The notes beneath the pieces are model-generated. The model saw only the letters and a program-made list of their open reading frames with translations, did not search any database and was not told the origin of the DNA. 64,000 nt of DNA from Paractinoplanes brasiliensis (GTDB lineage: Bacteria; Actinomycetota; Actinomycetes; Mycobacteriales; Micromonosporaceae), in contig NZ_SNWR01000002.1 in the NCBI RefSeq assembly GCF_004362215.1, positions 1,054,001-1,118,000 on the forward strand, written 5' to 3'. Position 1 is the stretch's first letter. Each line of letters opens with the position of its first letter. Made by a program: the position numbers and the translations under genes. This document shows positions 8,987 to 16,480 of this stretch, one piece after another.

Positions 8987-9871
8987 CTATTGCCAAGCCT
9001 CGAGTACGGCCGCCAGCACCTCGGGTCGGTGTGAATCACCGACGGCGAGGTGATCCTCTTCGGAGAAGACTACGAGGTTGGCGCGGGTGATCTGTTCGGC
9101 GTACCAGCGCCCGTATGTCACGGGACAGCTTTCATCCGCGCCTCCGTACCAGAGCAGGACCGGAGCGTGTACCGCCTGCAAATCGATGTCCCAGCCGGCG
9201 CCGTGAGCGAGCCCGTCGAAGATCACACCTTCGGTGCCTTCCACGATCGCGCTCAGGGCGTCGGCCATGATGGCTCGGTACGCTTCGTCGGCGGCCAACG
9301 GATCGTCGCCGAGCCACGCATTCAGGCGGGCCTCGCCGTCGAGCCTGCGCAGGTCCGCTTGCCAGACGTTCTCAACAAGGTGACGCATGCCTGCTCGGGC
9401 ACCGGCCAGGTCTCCTCTATCCAACAACGCCAGAACCGCCCGTTCCTCTGGCTCTGACGATGGGTCGGCGAGTTCCCGCCAAGGTCCGGTGCCGGCAACT
9501 ACGCCCACGGCGCGCACCCGCAGGGAGTCGATGGCTGCGGCCGCCACCGCGTAAGGTCCGCCTCCCGATGAGCCGATCACGGCATACTCGTCAAGCCCGA
9601 GCAAGGTGGCGAGTTCGGCGAGGTCGCGGCCTACTGTCGACAGCATGGGCTGATGCCTGATCGCGGTCGACCCGCCATAGCCGGGCCTGCTCACACTGAT
9701 AAGCCTGACTCCTGCAACCAGCGCCGCCGGATGCCACAGCTTGCCCATGATCCGAGTGTTCGGGCTTCCGGGTTGGAAGAAGATCGGACGTCCAGATGGA
9801 TCGCCGGCATCGAGATAGTCGATTGCTCGGCCGTCGGACAGCGTCAGGTTCGCCTCTTTCCCGAAGCTCAT
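8987..9871 (-). CDS. alpha/beta hydrolase, transposon passenger
   Basis: A 294-residue alpha/beta-hydrolase-fold enzyme. It has the oxyanion-side GSPNTR motif, the SRPGYGGS strand-turn, nucleophile elbow GSSGGG (Ser), an acid in GGADESCP and a catalytic His in SEEDHLAVG, so the Ser-Asp-His triad looks intact. No signal peptide is seen, so it is probably cytosolic. Substrate unknown. It lies inside the inserted element and diverges from the transposase, with about 180 bp between the two starts. The hydrolase at 58179-59060 belongs to the same subfamily (ISxxRPGYGGS and SGGGPxAxAAAA in both), so a recruited chromosomal gene is plausible. Confidence 0.85.
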   Translation of the reverse strand: MSFGKEANLTLSDGRAIDYLDAGDPSGRPIFFQPGSPNTRIMGKLWHPAALVAGVRLISVSRPGYGGSTAIRHQPMLSTVGRDLAELATLLGLDEYAVIGSSGGGPYAVAAAAIDSLRVRAVGVVAGTGPWRELADPSSEPEERAVLALLDRGDLAGARAGMRHLVENVWQADLRRLDGEARLNAWLGDDPLAADEAYRAIMADALSAIVEGTEGVIFDGLAHGAGWDIDLQAVHAPVLLWYGGADESCPVTYGRWYAEQITRANLVVFSEEDHLAVGDSHRPEVLAAVLEAWQ

Positions 9872-10051
9872 GGGCGCACCCTAACCCGGGTTACCGATCA
9901 GGATCATGGTGGCGCGGTCGAACGCACCCTCCCTGGAGACGAACTCTGGGAGGCATACAGGCGATCCCTCACTGCCAGCCGGGACTTGTCCTGACAGCCA
10001 ACTGACTGGCGCTGACGTGGGATTTATCCACCTGTTTCGACACCACGGAAG

Positions 10052-11515
10052 GTGGACGCTCGATCGTATGGATTCGATGTCCGCGAGTTTCGGGCTCTGC
10101 ATTCGCGGTATCGGCGGATGTTGAGCGATGCGCCGATGGCTGGGCGGCGGGTGCGGATCGTGCTGAAAGTGCGACGATTCTTCTGCGATAACCCCGAATG
10201 CCGGAGCAAGACCTTCGTCGAGCAGGTCGACGGCCTGACTCGCCGCTGGTCACGCATGAGCGAAGGGCTCCGGCGGATGCTGGCGACGATCGGACTCGCG
10301 CTCGCCGGCCGGGCAGGTGCCCGGTTGGCCAGGACGTTGGGCGTGGCGACCGGAAGAGATCGTCTTCTTCGCCTGGTCCGCGCGTTGCCCGACCCGCCTG
10401 TCGGTGACATCGCGGTGCTCGGGGTCGACGATTTCGCAATCAAGCGTGGACACAACTACGGCACCGTGCTGATCGACTGCGAGACGCGCAAAGTCGTGGA
10501 TGTACTGGTGGGACGCGATGCCGAGCCAGTGATGGCCTGGCTGCAGGAGCACACGAAGCCGGCGGTGATCTGCCGGGACCGGGCTTCGGCATACGCGGAG
10601 GCAGCTCGCAGCGCGGCACCGGAAGCGGTACAAGTCGCGGACCGCTTCCACCTCTGGCAGAACCTGGCCGCAGCCGTGGAGAAGTGCGTCGCCCGGCATA
10701 AGAGCTGTCTGGCCGAGCCCGCCGACACGACTCTCGATGAGCCCGACGAGACGGAGACTGCCGAGCCGACCGGGGCGATGGCCGAACGCCGCCGAGCCCA
10801 TCACGCCCTGGTCCACGAACTGCTGGCACAGGGTGCTGGCTTCCGGCAGATCGCCCGACATCTCGGCTGGTCGCACCGGACGGTATCCAAGTACGCCCAC
10901 GCCGCAACCTGGCAGGAACTGGTGGTCGGGCAGAAACCCAGACCGAGCCTGGTCGATCCGTTCAGGCCCTACCTGGCCCGGCGCATCGGTGAGGGCTGCC
11001 TCAAGGGCAGCGTCCTCTATCGAGGGATCGCCGTGCAGGGTTTCATGGGCAACTACCAGATCGTCCGCAAGTTCGTCGAGCAGTACCGCAGCAAACCTGA
11101 TCTGGCCAGAGTGCCCCGCCCACTCTCGGTGCGGCAGGTGACCGGCTGGATCTGCCGGCATCCGGACAACCTCGTCAGCCGCGACGCCGAGCAGCTCCAG
11201 AGCATTCTCGACCGGTGCCCCGAGCTGCGTTCCGCTGTCGATCTGGTGCGCTCGTTCGCCGACATGATGACCCACCTGCACGGCGAACGGCTCCCCGCGT
11301 GGATCACCGCGGCCGAACAAGCCGCGCTACCCGGAGTCAGCCGCTTCGCTGGCGGCCTCACCGCCGACCTCGCCGCGGTCACCGCCGGGCTGAGCCTGCC
11401 CTTCAGCTCCGGCCCGGTCGAGGGCAACGTCAACCGGATCAAGATGATCAAGCGTCAGATGTATGGCCGAGCGGGATTCGATCTTCTCCGTAAACGGATT
11501 CTGGTCGCCGAGTAA
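10052..11515 (+). CDS. ISL3-family transposase (N-terminal zinc finger incomplete)
   Basis: A 487-residue DDE transposase of the ISL3 family. Recognisable are the HSRYRR...GRRVRI...VRRFFCDNPEC N-terminal block, the GVDDFAIKRGHNYGTVLID first-Asp region, RDRASAYAEAA with the second Asp, VADRFHLWQNL, an internal HTH around GFRQIARHLGWSHRTVSKYA, and the C-terminal SSGPVEGNVNRIKMIKRQMY with the catalytic Glu. The start is uncertain: the frame opens at 10016 and the first plausible start is GTG 10052. Full-length relatives carry a CxxC pair before HSRYRR that is absent here, while the second pair (CDNPEC) is present. The protein may therefore be 5'-truncated or frameshifted and inactive. Confidence 0.88.
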   Translation: MDARSYGFDVREFRALHSRYRRMLSDAPMAGRRVRIVLKVRRFFCDNPECRSKTFVEQVDGLTRRWSRMSEGLRRMLATIGLALAGRAGARLARTLGVATGRDRLLRLVRALPDPPVGDIAVLGVDDFAIKRGHNYGTVLIDCETRKVVDVLVGRDAEPVMAWLQEHTKPAVICRDRASAYAEAARSAAPEAVQVADRFHLWQNLAAAVEKCVARHKSCLAEPADTTLDEPDETETAEPTGAMAERRRAHHALVHELLAQGAGFRQIARHLGWSHRTVSKYAHAATWQELVVGQKPRPSLVDPFRPYLARRIGEGCLKGSVLYRGIAVQGFMGNYQIVRKFVEQYRSKPDLARVPRPLSVRQVTGWICRHPDNLVSRDAEQLQSILDRCPELRSAVDLVRSFADMMTHLHGERLPAWITAAEQAALPGVSRFAGGLTADLAAVTAGLSLPFSSGPVEGNVNRIKMIKRQMYGRAGFDLLRKRILVAE

Positions 11516-11527
11516 GAGTTCATCCGA

Positions 11528-11818
11528 TCAGTCGCCGCAGAACCACAAGTACAGATGTTGACCTTCCTCGACCAGAGCCGCGAGCCGGCGGACCTCGGCA
11601 CGGGCGGGTTCAGGGATCACCCCAGTTGGGAGCCGCTCCAACTCCGCCAGCAGGATGGGAATCTGGCGCTGGTTGAAAACCGTGTCGAGGTAGGCACAGA
11701 GCCCAGCGACCATCGGAAACGCTGCGGGATCGAGGTCGATGAGCTCTTGAGTCCACTCGAAGCCACGCGCACGCGCCACGATCTGGCGGGACTCTCGGCG
11801 CACCTGGAGGTCGATCAC
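11528..11818 (-). CDS. small hypothetical protein inside the transposon
   Basis: A 96-residue protein, MIDLQVRRESRQIVARARGF onward, ending YLWFCGD. No recognised domain, membrane helix or signal. The GTG start overlaps by 4 nt (GTGA) the stop of a short upstream frame whose 5' part is cut off by the right end of the element. That suggests it was once the second gene of an operon captured by the transposon. It is convergent with the transposase, 12 bp away. Function unknown. Confidence 0.5.
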   Translation of the reverse strand: MIDLQVRRESRQIVARARGFEWTQELIDLDPAAFPMVAGLCAYLDTVFNQRQIPILLAELERLPTGVIPEPARAEVRRLAALVEEGQHLYLWFCGD

Positions 11819-11898
11819 CGCACCACGATAACCGCGCCCGCCCGCACAAGATCAATCACGGTGTTCGCGCCAGAGCCCACAACTCGCGAGCAGAGCCA
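11815..11898 (-). pseudogene. truncated 3' end of an unknown gene at transposon right end
   Basis: The last ~28 codons of a reading frame (…ANTVIDLVRAGAVIVVR, stop at 11815) run into the right boundary of the inserted block. No start codon remains inside the element, so only a remnant is left. It is coupled by a GTGA overlap to the 96-residue gene. Confidence 0.35.
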
Positions 11899-12078
11899 GG
11901 AGCCGCACTCGTCGGTGGTGGCGCGGTCCGACGCGGCCCTGATCCGCCACGCGGCGCTCACCGGTGGCCGTCCGCTGGTGGCCGGCGCCCACGGCATGGC
12001 CCTGACCTGCTGGCCGCAGGCGCGACGGCGGGGGAGTTCTGGCCCGGTCTCGATTTCCCCGCAGTCGTCGAGCTGTGA
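11899..12078 (+). pseudogene. histidine phosphatase, 3' half, also frameshifted
   Basis: Begins with the right copy of GGAGCCG (11899-11905) and resumes the phosphatase with VVARSDAALIRHAALTGGRP, then LVAGAHGMALT, containing the second catalytic His (AHGMALT). After ~12010 the frame is lost; the expected ending (AAGATAGEFWPGLDFPAVVEL, stop at 12076-12078) is found in another frame, consistent with one deleted base near 12008-12013. With both lesions undone the protein would be about 160 residues. The second lesion is consistent with decay after insertion. Confidence 0.8.
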
Positions 12079-12095
12079 CTCTGCAGGCGACGCCG

Positions 12096-12131
12096 CCGGT
12101 GGCGGGTGCGTTGCCGGTCAGCCACCACCGG
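12096..12131. terminator. possible shared terminator hairpin
   Basis: CCGGTGGCGG (12096-12105) can pair with CCACCACCGG (12122-12131) with one mismatch and a 16-nt loop, in the 87-bp gap between two convergent genes. No T-run follows, which is usual in actinomycetes. Weak support. Confidence 0.3.
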
Positions 12132-12165
12132 GGACGGCGGCGGGCCCGCGCCGAGCCGGCCCTCT

Positions 12166-12604
12166 CTAGAAGGTGAGCAGCGCACCGCGGTCGTCGAACG
12201 TGGCCCCGCCGTTCCAGACGATCTCCCAGCGGGTGCCCTCGGGGTCGGCGATGTAGCCGGAACGCCCGCCCCACGGCCGGTCGACCGGTTCGGCCACCGC
12301 GGTGGCGCCGGCGATCAGGGCAGCCCGGAGGCGCGGGGTCGACGTCGTCGCGGGTGTCCACGTTGCAGGCCAGGGTGACGCCGTTCCAGGCGCCTGGCCG
12401 GCCGGGCGGGCCGGGGACGGCCTCGGCGGCCAGCTCGTCGAGGGGGTACAGCGCCAGCAGCACCCCGCCCAGCAGGTACGAGCAGAACTCGTCGCTCGAG
12501 CCGTCCCGCTCACGCCAGCCGAGCCGGCCGTAGAAGGCGCGCAGGGCGGGAAGATCACGGGCTCCGAGGGTCACGACGGACAGCCGCGCGGGGATCTCGC
12601 TCAT
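12166..12604 (-). pseudogene. glyoxalase/VOC-superfamily protein, frameshifted
   Basis: The N-terminal half reads MSEIPARLSVVTLGARDLPA, with LRAFYGRLGWRERDG, to about VDTRDDVD in one frame. The C-terminal half, RAALIAGATAVAEPVDRPWG and GYIADPEGTRWEIVW, is in another. The switch lies near 12335-12345, where GCGCCTCC has one base too many compared with a GCGCTCC that would keep the frame. The repaired protein is 145 residues, normal for a single VOC pair; metal-ligand positions cannot be judged safely. A sequencing error is possible. It diverges from the P-loop kinase by only 20 bp. Confidence 0.75.
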
Positions 12605-12610
12605 ACCGCG

Positions 12611-12616
12611 TAGTGT
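12611..12616 (+). promoter_or_regulatory. -10 hexamer TAGTGT for leaderless start
   Basis: TAGTGT fits TANNNT and ends 8 nt before the GTG at 12625. It lies in the 20-bp gap between divergent genes, so transcription probably starts at or near the start codon. Confidence 0.45.
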
Positions 12617-12624
12617 CGGTACGC

Positions 12625-13218
12625 GTGGCAGACGACGTCATCTGGGTCGGCGGTGGCAGCGGCGCGGGCAAGTCCACCGTCGCCCGGCGGCTCGCCGCGA
12701 AACACGGCCTGCACCTGTACGACACCGACGCGGTGATGGCCGGCCACGCGGCGCGCTGCGACCCGGTCAGCAGCCCGCATCTGGCGGCGTTCCTGCGCAT
12801 GTCCATGGACGAGCGGTGGCTGCGCCCGCCCGAGGTCATGCTGGAGACTTTCCACTGGTTCCGCGGCGAAGGCTTCGACCTGATCCTCGACGACCTCGCC
12901 CGCCACCCGAAACCCGTGATCGCCGAGGGGTTCCGGTTGCTGCCCGCGCTGGTGCCCCGCCCGGCCCGCGCGGTGTGGCTGCTGCCCGCATCGCAGTTCC
13001 GGCGGGCAGCGTTCGACAGTCGCGGGTCGACGTGGCAGATCGCGTCGCGGACCTCCGACCCGCCGCGTGCGCTGGCGAACCTGCTGGAACGGGACCGGTT
13101 GTTCACCGAGCGGCTGCGCGCCGAGACCCGCGCCCTGGGGCTGGCCACCGTCGACGTGCAGCCGGGGATGACCGTGGACGAGCTGACCGTACGGGTGGAG
13201 AAACTGACGGATCTGTGA
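12625..13218 (+). CDS. P-loop kinase-like protein (AAA/adenylate-kinase-like)
   Basis: A 197-residue nucleotide-binding protein. Walker A GGGSGAGKST lies right after the N-terminus (VADDVIWVGGG), then a DTD motif (LHLYDTDAVMAGHAARCD), typical of small-molecule or nucleoside kinase folds. A helical stretch with Trp/Arg (MDERWLRPPEVM) and a late RDRLFTERLRAET follow. Substrate unknown. GTG 12625 is preferred over GTG 12613 because a TANNNT hexamer (12611-12616) is suitably placed for a leaderless transcript and no ribosome site is visible for either. Confidence 0.72.
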   Translation: MADDVIWVGGGSGAGKSTVARRLAAKHGLHLYDTDAVMAGHAARCDPVSSPHLAAFLRMSMDERWLRPPEVMLETFHWFRGEGFDLILDDLARHPKPVIAEGFRLLPALVPRPARAVWLLPASQFRRAAFDSRGSTWQIASRTSDPPRALANLLERDRLFTERLRAETRALGLATVDVQPGMTVDELTVRVEKLTDL

Positions 13219-13242
13219 CACCAACGGGTGACGTCGGGGCGG

Positions 13243-13248
13243 TAAGGT
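13243..13248 (+). promoter_or_regulatory. -10-like hexamer TAAGGT
   Basis: TAAGGT (TANNNT) in the short gap before the phosphotransferase gene. Transcription would begin near 13256. A 12-codon frame from ATG 13258 to TGA 13296 overlaps the gene start and may couple translation; this is weak. Confidence 0.35.
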
Positions 13249-13288
13249 CGGCTCGCTATGCGTTTGCTGTCACCGGGCGGGGGCCGAA

Positions 13289-14140
13289 GTGACTGAAGCC
13301 GTCCACCGTGCCTGGCCACGATCGGCGCGTCTGGACGCCGCCCACATCCTCGAACGCATCGCCGAGATCACCGGGGTGCGGCTGGAACTGGAGGGCCCGG
13401 CCCCCGGCGGTGAGGTCGGCGCCGCGTACGTGCGCTGGCCCGACGGGCGCCGTTCGGTGCTGACCGAGGGCCGTTCCCGCAGCGGCCCCCTGGTCGACCG
13501 GGCCCGCCAGGCCGGGGTGCCCACCGCCCGCCACGAGCTCGCCGCCCACGTCGACGGGCGCCGCGTCATCGTGCAGCAGCGCCTGCCCGGCGCACCTCCG
13601 CAGCGGCCCGACACGCATCTGGTGCGGCAGATGCTCACCCTCAACGACCGGCTGGCCGGGTTGCTGGCCGACGTGCCCGCCCCGAAACCGGCCGAGCTGT
13701 ACCTGACCGGTGACGGCCCCGGGTTCTGCCTGCATCAGCCGTTGGCCGAGCACTCGGCCCGCACGGCGGCCCTGCTCGCGCGGGTCCACGAGGTCGGCGC
13801 CGCGGGCTCGGTGATGGTCGGCGACGACCTGGTGCACATGGACTACCACCCCGGCAACGTGCTGGTCGACGCGCAGGGCCGGGTCACCGGGCTGATCGAC
13901 TGGGACGGCGCGACCCGCGGCGACCGCCACTTCGACCTGGTCACGTTGCGGTTCGTGCTGGCCGGGGTGTACCCGGACCTGCTCGCCCCGGTCGACCAGC
14001 GCCTGGCCGTGATCTCCGACCGGCGGTTCGACGCGTACTGGGCGCACATGAGCCTGCGCATGGTCGACTGGTCGATCCGGCACCACGACGAGGCCACCGT
14101 GGAGCATTGGCTCGACGTGGCCGAGGCGGGGTTCCGCTGA
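13289..14140 (+). CDS. aminoglycoside phosphotransferase (APH)-family kinase
   Basis: A 283-residue protein-kinase-fold phosphotransferase. The catalytic loop is visible as HMDYHPGNVLV (HxDxxxxN type, with catalytic Asp and Asn), followed by the metal-binding LIDWDGA. The N-lobe is shorter than in antibiotic-resistance enzymes, and the Gly-rich loop is only loosely recognisable at GPAPGGEVGAAYV. Such family members phosphorylate antibiotics, choline, homoserine or other small alcohols, so no substrate is assigned. A GGGGG run lies just before the GTG at 13289. It follows the P-loop kinase in the same direction. Confidence 0.82.
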   Translation: MTEAVHRAWPRSARLDAAHILERIAEITGVRLELEGPAPGGEVGAAYVRWPDGRRSVLTEGRSRSGPLVDRARQAGVPTARHELAAHVDGRRVIVQQRLPGAPPQRPDTHLVRQMLTLNDRLAGLLADVPAPKPAELYLTGDGPGFCLHQPLAEHSARTAALLARVHEVGAAGSVMVGDDLVHMDYHPGNVLVDAQGRVTGLIDWDGATRGDRHFDLVTLRFVLAGVYPDLLAPVDQRLAVISDRRFDAYWAHMSLRMVDWSIRHHDEATVEHWLDVAEAGFR

Positions 14141-14179
14141 GCCGCCGGGAAGCAGAAGCCGAGACCCGGTCCCGGGCCG

Positions 14180-14914
14180 CTAGACCGAGTCGAGGAAGTC
14201 GCGCAGCAGCCGGTTGACCGGTTCCGGGTCCTCCAGGCTGGGCAGGTGCCCCGCCCAGTCCAGCTCCACGTGCCGGGCCCGCGGCAACCGGGCGGCCAGG
14301 CCCGCGGCGACGTCGTGGAAGTCGGGCAGGTCGTGCGCCCCGGTGACCAGCAGCACCGGCGCGGCGACGGTGTCCACCGACCAGCCCGTGTCGAGGTCGT
14401 CGACGTCCGCGGCGGCCAGTTGCACCTCGTACGCGTGCTGCTGCATCCGCCGCACCAGGGCGCGGGTCTCGCCGGTGGCGCGCGGCCCCACCCACGACCG
14501 GACCATCAGCTCCGTGGCGGCTTCGACGTCCCCGGCCTCCAGCAGCGTTTCCTCCTGCTCCCACATCGCCCGCAACCGCGGCGACGGCTCCAGCGAGGGC
14601 GCCGCCGCGCACAGCAGGGCCAGGCCCCGCACCCGGGCCGGCCACCGCGCGGCGATCTCCAGCGCCACCTGCCCGCCGCCGGACGACCCGATCAGCGCCA
14701 CCGGTTGCGGCCCGGCCAGCTCGAGCACCAGCGCGGCCACGTCGGCGGGCTCCGCCGCAACCGGCGACTCCCCGTACCCGGGCAGGTCACAACGGATCAC
14801 CCGGCGCGCCCCCAACCGGCCGATCTGCGGGTCCCACATGCGGCGGTCACCCACCGTGGAATGCAGCAGCAGCACCTCGGGCCCGGACCCGTGAACGTCA
14901 TGCGCCAAAGTCAC
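14180..14914 (-). CDS. alpha/beta hydrolase
   Basis: A 244-residue alpha/beta-hydrolase. It has the HG-type oxyanion region LLLHSTVGDRRMWDPQ, strand-turn RCDLPGYGESP, nucleophile elbow IGSSGGGQVA, an acid near LVTGAHDLPDFHD, and a catalytic His in DWAGHLPSLEDP, so the triad appears complete. GTG 14914 is chosen because it overlaps the 3' end of the epimerase gene by 17 nt and is followed directly by conserved sequence (VTLAHDVHGSGPEVLLLH). Co-transcribed with that gene. Substrate unknown. Confidence 0.83.
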   Translation of the reverse strand: MTLAHDVHGSGPEVLLLHSTVGDRRMWDPQIGRLGARRVIRCDLPGYGESPVAAEPADVAALVLELAGPQPVALIGSSGGGQVALEIAARWPARVRGLALLCAAAPSLEPSPRLRAMWEQEETLLEAGDVEAATELMVRSWVGPRATGETRALVRRMQQHAYEVQLAAADVDDLDTGWSVDTVAAPVLLVTGAHDLPDFHDVAAGLAARLPRARHVELDWAGHLPSLEDPEPVNRLLRDFLDSV

Positions 14915-15869
14915 CGGCCAGCACCTTCTGCTCGATCTGCGGGTCCAGGCCGACCCGGGGCCGGTCCGCACGTTGCGGCGCCCCTTCGGGCAACCCCCGC
15001 AGCCACGCCCACGTGTCCTCGACGGTCTCGCGCACCGGCCGGCACACCAGGCCTTCCCCGTACGCCTTGGACACGTCGCCCTGGTGCAGGAACGTGTGCA
15101 GATCGCCGGGCGGCAGGTAGATCGGCAGCTGGGTCCACGGCTCGATCCCCGCCGCCTCGATCACCGCCGGGTCCACCCAGCGCAGCAGCGCCCGCCCGCC
15201 GGTGACCTCGTTGCCGATGTCGAGCAGCTCACCCATGGTGGTGTGCCCGGGCCGGCTGACCAGGTCGAACGCCCCCGCGACCCGCCGCGCCGCCGTGTCC
15301 AGCAGGAAGACGGCCAGGTCCCGGGCGTCGATGTACTGCAACCCCAGGTCCCGCGGCCCCGGCGCCAGGGTCGGCCCACCGCGGGCGAGCCGGTTCAGCC
15401 ACCACGGCAGCCGGCCCACATCCTCGTACGGGCCCAGGATCAGCCCCGCCCGGGCGAGCAGCACCGGACCGTCGAACACGGCCGCGCCCAGCTCCCCGCG
15501 CAGCTTGTCCCCGGCGTACCCGTCGTCGTCCGGGCCGACCAGCGGCGCCTGCTCGGCCTTGCCGTGGCCGGTTCCCGCGTACACCGACCGGCTCGACACG
15601 TACGCGTAGTGCCCGGCCCGGCCGCTGAGCAGCTCCGCCGTACGCCGCACCGCGTCACCCCGCGCCGACCAGGTGTCCACCACCGTGTCCCACGTGCCCG
15701 TCCGCAACACGCCCAGGTCACCGAGACGGTCACCGGTCAGCGCCCTCACCCCGTACGGGAGGGCCTTGGTTCCCCGGTTGAACACGGTCACGTCGTCGCC
15801 ACGGCGCACGGCCTCGTCGGCGACTGCCCGCCCGACGAACCCGGAACCGCCCAGGATCAGCACTCTCAT
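14898..15869 (-). CDS. NAD(P)-dependent epimerase/dehydratase-like protein (extended SDR)
   Basis: A 323-residue Rossmann-fold protein. The dinucleotide motif GGSGFVG is at residues 7-13 (MRVLILGGSGFVGRAV), then a TVFNRG segment and an active-site-like YVSSRSVYAG with Ser and Tyr. The strict YxxxK of classical SDR enzymes is not seen, so it belongs with the atypical or regulatory extended SDRs. It sits upstream of and overlaps the hydrolase by 17 nt. Reaction unknown. Start ATG 15869. Confidence 0.82.
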   Translation of the reverse strand: MRVLILGGSGFVGRAVADEAVRRGDDVTVFNRGTKALPYGVRALTGDRLGDLGVLRTGTWDTVVDTWSARGDAVRRTAELLSGRAGHYAYVSSRSVYAGTGHGKAEQAPLVGPDDDGYAGDKLRGELGAAVFDGPVLLARAGLILGPYEDVGRLPWWLNRLARGGPTLAPGPRDLGLQYIDARDLAVFLLDTAARRVAGAFDLVSRPGHTTMGELLDIGNEVTGGRALLRWVDPAVIEAAGIEPWTQLPIYLPPGDLHTFLHQGDVSKAYGEGLVCRPVRETVEDTWAWLRGLPEGAPQRADRPRVGLDPQIEQKVLAGDFGA

Positions 15870-15883
15870 ACCGCGACCCTGCC

Positions 15884-16345
15884 CTACGGGCGGAACGCCC
15901 GCAAAGCCTCCACGACCAGCGCGTGATCCTCGGCCTGCGGCAGCCCCGACACCGTCACCACCGCGACCACCCCGACGTCACGGATCCGGATCGGGAACGC
16001 CCCGCCGTGCGCCGCGTAGTCGGCCGGGTCCACGCCCATGCCCGCGTCCAGCTCCTGCCCCTTGGCGGCCAGACGCCGGCCCACCAGGAACGACGAGGCG
16101 CCGTACCGCTCCACCACCCGCACCTTGCGCTCGATCCACCGGTCGTTGTCGGCCACACTGCCCGCCAGCGCGGCGTGGAACAGCTGCTGCGCGCCGCGCC
16201 GGATGTCGATCGCCACCGGCAGCGACCGCTGCGAGGCCAGTTCCACCAGCAGGCTGCCCAGCCGCCACGCGTCGGCGTTGTCGAAACGGGTCAGCTCGAG
16301 CTCGGCCTCCTGGGCCTCCAGCTCGGCGATCAGATCCTGAGTCAT
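15884..16345 (-). CDS. HbpS/UPF0303-type haem-binding-fold protein (DUF336)
   Basis: A 153-residue protein with the features of the UPF0303 branch of the HbpS/GlcG family: ELELTRFDNADAWRLGSLLV, then SVADNDRWIERKVRVVERYG, GRRLAAKGQEL, and AAHGGAFPIRIRDVGVVAVV. Relatives bind or degrade haem or act as redox-responsive accessory proteins, but the role here is not established. ATG 16345 is chosen over an earlier GTG at 16369 because conserved sequence starts at MTQDLIAELEAQ. It follows a tiny membrane-protein ORF by 13 nt. Confidence 0.78.
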   Translation of the reverse strand: MTQDLIAELEAQEAELELTRFDNADAWRLGSLLVELASQRSLPVAIDIRRGAQQLFHAALAGSVADNDRWIERKVRVVERYGASSFLVGRRLAAKGQELDAGMGVDPADYAAHGGAFPIRIRDVGVVAVVTVSGLPQAEDHALVVEALRAFRP

Positions 16346-16358
16346 GCTCGCATTATCG

Positions 16359-16448
16359 TCACCGGTCACGCCGCCGCCGCAGCCACATCCCCAGCGCGGC
16401 CACCGCCACGAAAATCAGCACCGAGCAGCACAACGCTCTGATGAACAC
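16359..16448 (-). CDS. 29-residue single-helix membrane peptide
   Basis: A short frame, MFIRALCCSVLIFVAVAALG then MWLRRRRDR, consisting of one hydrophobic helix followed by an Arg-rich tail (positive-inside). The GTG at 16448 has a near-ideal GGAGG 5 nt upstream (GGAGGCGGGT), which is the main reason to believe it. It ends 13 nt before the HbpS-like gene, so the two may be one transcript. Too short for homology judgement. Confidence 0.45.
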   Translation of the reverse strand: MFIRALCCSVLIFVAVAALGMWLRRRRDR

Positions 16449-16466
16449 ACCCGCCTCCGACTTGGC

Positions 16467-16472
16467 TAAGGT
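16467..16472 (+). promoter_or_regulatory. -10-like hexamer TAAGGT for near-leaderless start
   Basis: TAAGGT ends 8 nt before GTG 16481, the same spacing as the hexamer at 12611. No ribosome site is seen before the GTG. Confidence 0.4.
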
Positions 16473-16480
16473 CGTATCTC

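Larger units (their letters stand above)
8813..11898 (+). mobile_element. ISL3-family-like transposon carrying passenger genes
   Basis: A 3,086-bp block inserted in the histidine-phosphatase gene and bordered by a 7-bp direct repeat. It holds an alpha/beta hydrolase, an ISL3-type transposase, a 96-residue orphan protein and the tail of another frame. The outer ends resemble each other in inverted orientation: both start TG and share GTTnTGGGCnCnG followed a few bases later by GAAC. This would be an imperfect inverted repeat of about 37 bp. The block is visibly less GC-rich than its flanks. ISL3 elements usually duplicate 8 bp; here 7 match (CGGAGCCG against AGGAGCCG over 8). Confidence 0.75.
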
